A stretch of 34,284 nt of DNA from the NCBI GenBank assembly GCA_900755095.1, contig CAAEFE010000056.1:1-34284 (forward strand), read 5' to 3'. The stretch is from an uncultured Bacteroides sp. (GTDB lineage: Bacteria > Bacteroidota > Bacteroidia > Bacteroidales > Bacteroidaceae). The number at the start of each line of letters is the position of its first letter. The stretch's first letter is position 1. Position numbers and translations under genes: made by a program. Of this stretch, positions 30,591 through 34,284 are shown one piece after another. The notes below the pieces were generated by a model. The model saw only the letters and a list, made by a program, of their open reading frames with translations. It did not search any database and was not told where the DNA came from.

Positions 30591-33071
30591 ATGGCACAAT
30601 TAAGGATGAATATAATTATCAACATAAAATTTTCGGCAAATGTCCTGCCTTTGACAATATTTGCTTTGTTTGCTTACTCTTGTACAAAAGAGAACGAAAC
30701 AACAGGCGCACGTATTTACGAAGGAGAAAAGATACCAATGAGTATTAAAATGGGAGCACGCAATACTACTGCTGACGATGATGAAGTCATAAAATCCGTA
30801 CGCGCAATTGTGTTTAACGACAAAAACGAATTGGTATACAACGACGTTTCTGATGCTTCCATAAACGTAGATAACATATATATCGCTCCCATAAGAGCGG
30901 CACGGGGATATAACAACATTTACATCATCTGTAACGAAACACCGGAGCTTACGGAAAAGCTCGCCGCCATTACATTGGAAAATGAAATAGAAAAAGTGAC
31001 ATTCTCTGCTATAGGTATTGTTGCTCCGCCACCTATGTATGGAAATGTGTCACGTGCCTATGTGGAGTCTCGTAGCGACGGAACAAATGCCACAGTTACC
31101 ATCAATAATGTTACGACAACGGAACTGCCGATTGAGGTAAACCGCATGGTGTCCCGCATCAGCTTTACGGCAATTAAAAATATCACCAATGAGGATGAAG
31201 ATTTTAAAGTAACCAAACTGAATGTAAAAGTGTGTCGTATGCCGGTCGCCACTACTATAGGAGAGGGGCAGGCATATACAGAAAATGTATGGTCGGATGA
31301 TCTTACTATATCAGGAACAGGTGAACTCGATAATAACGGTACGTATACGATAAATGGAAATAACTACACCATTCCTGATAACATAGATTTCATAACGATT
31401 CCTATTACTTATATTCCCGAACACATATTGTCCGAACCTCAAAATGCTTCACAAGCAACCTATCTTAAAATTGATGCACAATGCGTTCTTAAAAACGGCA
31501 GTACACAGGTACTGAACTGCATCTATCTGCTGAATATCGGTCAAGAGCCTCCTAAAAATCATAACCTGACACGAAACAACCATTATCGGATATACGCCAC
31601 CATTACCGGCATGGGAGCAATGGGACTTTATGCGGAAATAGTGGCAATGGAGGAACATGACATCACTATCAACTGGAAACCTATTGACGGACTGGTTATT
31701 GTAAGTGACAAGGCTGCAGACTATGACGCCGTAGCCGATACGTCCAGAAATGTGAATATATGGAATGACTTTAGTGTTTATTCAGGGATACTGAAAGCAT
31801 ATCATTCTGAAACGGGATACAAGGATGTATTGTTTAAATACGGCAGTCTGATAGCTGTACACAGTGCTCCGACTACTGAAGATGGCGCAAATTTCGCTCC
31901 ACCTGCCGATGCCGAAACATTGAACGATATACTCTGGTATCCCAGTTTATACAATCCCTTAATTATCAAAAGATGGAGTGATGTCCCTTACCTGACGGAC
32001 GGTGAAATATCCACAGATAACACCTCTGAACAGGTTAAACAGGGCTTGGGAGATCCATGCAAACTTGCCGGTCTTTCCGAAACTCAAATCAGAGATATGG
32101 GAATCATAGACAACGGGCAGTGGCACATGGCTACCCCTGAAGAATACAATCATATAATAGCGGCATCAAATAATGAAACAAGTTCATACGGATACTTTTC
32201 GTACCACTGGCTGCTATTGCCTCACAACCGATACAGAGACGAATCCGGTGTGTCGTGTGGAAACGGTACTACCGGATGCTACTGGGCTAATAATGCCTCT
32301 ATATTTGATTTTTCAGGTACTCCGATGGTGACTGCAAGCCTTCAATCCGGTAAGGACAGACAAAACGGATATATGGTTCGTTGCGTCCGCAACGAGATAC
32401 CGGAAAGTCGGATAGGAGTAGGAATTATTGTTTCTCCCTCATATCAGGGGACCGAAGCCAGTGGAAACTCTTATTTTGGTATTAGTTCGAATATTCCTTA
32501 TTGGACGGCTACACTTGTGACATCAGGATCGGATATGGGAACGGCAACTCCCGAAGATTTCTCATTTGAGCCTGGGGACAATACCGTACATACGACACAC
32601 GGTAGCAATACCCAAAATATTCATGTATACGTCAAACGTAAAGAAAGTACTTCATCCCGTTCGTTTAGGGTAAGGGTGGAAGGTACCGGACTGGACGGAC
32701 AGACAAAGAGTACACTACTCACAATTGCGCAAGCCGGGTATCAATTACGTGCCAGTTCTGAATTAAGTACTATGGGCGTTTTACCTCAAAAGGGAGGCAC
32801 TTATGATCTAAATATCAATCTTAGCCCTACGGACGTCCCCATACCTGCGGGAAAATTATATGTACAAGTTGTTTACAACGGTGGACAAATAAGTATCAGT
32901 GATAAAGTGGAGACTGTATCGAATACGTATAGCTATCCTATCTCAATAACAATCCCAGCAAACGAAAGTCCGAGTCTCATCGGCCTCACGGCTTATATCA
33001 TTTTAATGAGAAATGCCGGAGCAGATATTACTCTTAGTAGTCTGTCTATTAATCAGAATGGTACCAAATAA
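30591..33071 (+). CDS. Large fimbrial tip-like lipoprotein
   Basis: An 826-residue lipoprotein with lipobox FAYSC (Cys31); an alternative ATG lies at 30606. Residues about 45-360 form fimbrillin-like beta domains (VIKSVRAIVFNDKNELVYND; VNRMVSRISFTAIKN). Residues about 440-605 resemble the carbohydrate-binding FISUMP-type fold, with WHMATPEEYNHIIA and a closing GYMVRCVRN. The last 200 residues look like two Ig/BACON-like domains (LLTIAQAGY; LSINQNGTK). Its place after the anchor gene and its composite build suggest a tip adhesin or accessory subunit. The function is inferred. Confidence 0.8.
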   Translation: MAQLRMNIIINIKFSANVLPLTIFALFAYSCTKENETTGARIYEGEKIPMSIKMGARNTTADDDEVIKSVRAIVFNDKNELVYNDVSDASINVDNIYIAPIRAARGYNNIYIICNETPELTEKLAAITLENEIEKVTFSAIGIVAPPPMYGNVSRAYVESRSDGTNATVTINNVTTTELPIEVNRMVSRISFTAIKNITNEDEDFKVTKLNVKVCRMPVATTIGEGQAYTENVWSDDLTISGTGELDNNGTYTINGNNYTIPDNIDFITIPITYIPEHILSEPQNASQATYLKIDAQCVLKNGSTQVLNCIYLLNIGQEPPKNHNLTRNNHYRIYATITGMGAMGLYAEIVAMEEHDITINWKPIDGLVIVSDKAADYDAVADTSRNVNIWNDFSVYSGILKAYHSETGYKDVLFKYGSLIAVHSAPTTEDGANFAPPADAETLNDILWYPSLYNPLIIKRWSDVPYLTDGEISTDNTSEQVKQGLGDPCKLAGLSETQIRDMGIIDNGQWHMATPEEYNHIIAASNNETSSYGYFSYHWLLLPHNRYRDESGVSCGNGTTGCYWANNASIFDFSGTPMVTASLQSGKDRQNGYMVRCVRNEIPESRIGVGIIVSPSYQGTEASGNSYFGISSNIPYWTATLVTSGSDMGTATPEDFSFEPGDNTVHTTHGSNTQNIHVYVKRKESTSSRSFRVRVEGTGLDGQTKSTLLTIAQAGYQLRASSELSTMGVLPQKGGTYDLNINLSPTDVPIPAGKLYVQVVYNGGQISISDKVETVSNTYSYPISITIPANESPSLIGLTAYIILMRNAGADITLSSLSINQNGTK

Positions 33072-33079
33072 GAACAAGG

Positions 33080-34234
33080 ATGAATAATATGATGATAAAC
33101 AGATATGATATGAGAATAAAAACCAATTATAAAAAGTGTATCAGGACAGTTTGCATTGCTTTGTTTTCACTGGCATTTACAGGTTGTACAAAAGACGACC
33201 TGAATGAGTTCGGTCCGGGAAATGCTACGGGAAAAGTGGTTATGGTCAGTTTGAATGTCAGTCTTCCGCCTATTGAAGAAACAACACCAACAGGTAGATA
33301 TCCTACTGTAAAGCCGTTCTTTAAAAATGAAAATAACTCTGATTCATCCTTCACGGTCGTATTGGAGCAAGAACAACGTACGGCAGCGACCAGAGTATCC
33401 GATGGCACAACAAAGTTGCACAATCTCTGGCTTTTCCAGTTCAATGAGAATGGTTCCATTAATGGAAATCCCCATAAGTTGAGCGATACGGCAACGGCTA
33501 TTAATGATATGGTGACAATAGATGTCCCCCTTGTAGTAGCAGAGAAGCAGACTTTATTTCTGTTGGTACTGGGACCTAAATTTGATTATGACATGAGTGG
33601 AGTGAAAACTCTTAATGACCTTAAAAATTGGGGCTTTGAATATCTGACTAATGTAGAAGGACATACGGAGTCACTTATTACCGCTGAAGATGAAGTGCCT
33701 TTTGCCGGGGAAGTGTCTGGTGTTACTGTTGTAAACATCGACGGAGGTAACCGTGGTTTGGTAGAATATAACAAACCTGCCGGCTTTGTGGGAGGCATTG
33801 AAATCAGGAAGCTAATGGCACGTATTACATTCCGCTATAAACTCGAAGTGGAAAATTACAAATTGCAGGGTCTGAAATTGCTGAATGTCAATAGTACAGT
33901 GCGGCTTACCAATCCCGAAAAGAATACCGATACGGATACTTATGTCACGCTTGAGATAGATAAATTTGGTGACCCCGATCCCAATGGCTTCTATTCGGTA
34001 ACGTGGTATATTGCGCAGAATTGTCAAGGGACGGTAGCAAGCATAGCAAGTGAAAACCAACGCTACTACAAAGTGGTCAATGGGGTATCATCGGGTAGTG
34101 CACCGGTACTGGGTATGCAGATAGAGGCATGGGCATATTCTACCTCAACATCGGCAACAGGCAAATATGCGATTTACCAAATGTATATTGGAAATAAATC
34201 CAATCTCTCAAAAATAGTATATATAATGATTTGA
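33080..34234 (+). CDS. Fimbrillin-like lipoprotein (DUF4906-type), C-terminus possibly cut
   Basis: A 384-residue lipoprotein with lipobox FTGC (Cys36); an alternative ATG lies at 33110. It has the fimbrillin strand LHNLWLFQFNENGSINGNPH, the IEIRKLMARITFRYKLEV stretch and SVTWYIAQNCQGTVASI, a DUF4906-type region. The expected continuation after IYQMYIGN is a conserved C-terminal beta domain, but this frame stops after only NKSNLSKIVYIMI. A one-base insertion in the A run at 34208-34212 would allow a slightly longer tail (KNSIYNDLKF). It starts 8 bp after the previous gene and is part of the fimbrial operon. Confidence 0.75.
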   Translation: MNNMMINRYDMRIKTNYKKCIRTVCIALFSLAFTGCTKDDLNEFGPGNATGKVVMVSLNVSLPPIEETTPTGRYPTVKPFFKNENNSDSSFTVVLEQEQRTAATRVSDGTTKLHNLWLFQFNENGSINGNPHKLSDTATAINDMVTIDVPLVVAEKQTLFLLVLGPKFDYDMSGVKTLNDLKNWGFEYLTNVEGHTESLITAEDEVPFAGEVSGVTVVNIDGGNRGLVEYNKPAGFVGGIEIRKLMARITFRYKLEVENYKLQGLKLLNVNSTVRLTNPEKNTDTDTYVTLEIDKFGDPDPNGFYSVTWYIAQNCQGTVASIASENQRYYKVVNGVSSGSAPVLGMQIEAWAYSTSTSATGKYAIYQMYIGNKSNLSKIVYIMI

Positions 34235-34284
34235 AATTCAGTGTGTTGAAAATTTTATAGTTTTAATTGAGGAACAAATAAGAA

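Overview
The window looks like a chromosomal piece of a gut Bacteroides, close to the B. thetaiotaomicron/ovatus group. The evidence is the moderate-to-low GC, several promoters that fit the Bacteroides -7 box TAnnTTTG, secreted GH2 enzymes, TlpA-type thioredoxin proteins with Bacteroidetes-style signal peptides, and a Mfa-type fimbrial operon. The species is an inference. No rRNA, tRNA, CRISPR array, IS element or SusC/SusD pair was seen.

Layout. (1) 1-14946 is a carbohydrate-processing region. A REP-like palindrome cluster precedes a 1399-residue multimodular enzyme (GH43-like propeller + GH2 + malectin + CBM-like). A convergent pair follows, an AraC-type regulator and a soluble PAS histidine kinase. 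Next come a TlpA-type thioredoxin protein on the minus strand and, divergent from it, two GH2 enzymes ending in a clear terminator. (2) 15045-19866 holds an OmpR-type response regulator and its membrane kinase (ATGA overlap). Downstream is a Mg2+-type P-type ATPase whose promoter carries TCTAA repeats phased at 11 bp, a likely binding site for that regulator. (3) 20029-25368 is an accessory stretch. It has a TlpA-type lipoprotein gene split by a frameshift at an AAACCCG heptamer, an AT-rich minus-strand pair of an ABC-type ATPase and a putative PD-(D/E)XK nuclease (candidate defence module), a DUF3791-DUF3990 pair (candidate ADP-ribosyltransferase toxin-antitoxin) and an unrecognised conserved protein with a structured leader. 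(4) 25818-34284 is a Mfa-type fimbrial operon: DUF3575, DUF3868/OmpA/TPR, Mfa1-like major fimbrillin, Mfa2-like anchor and two further fimbrillin-like lipoproteins. It probably continues beyond the window.

How the parts work together (inference). The GH2 enzymes probably trim a plant or host glycan in the periplasm or at the surface. The two-component pair probably drives the cation ATPase. The ATPase/nuclease pair and the DUF3791-DUF3990 pair make a small defence or toxin-antitoxin patch. The last operon builds surface fimbriae. The most novel candidates are the ATPase-nuclease pair with its palindromic promoter, the frameshift at a slippery heptamer, the 11-bp-phased repeats before the ATPase gene, and the interleaved inverted repeats that enclose a start codon.
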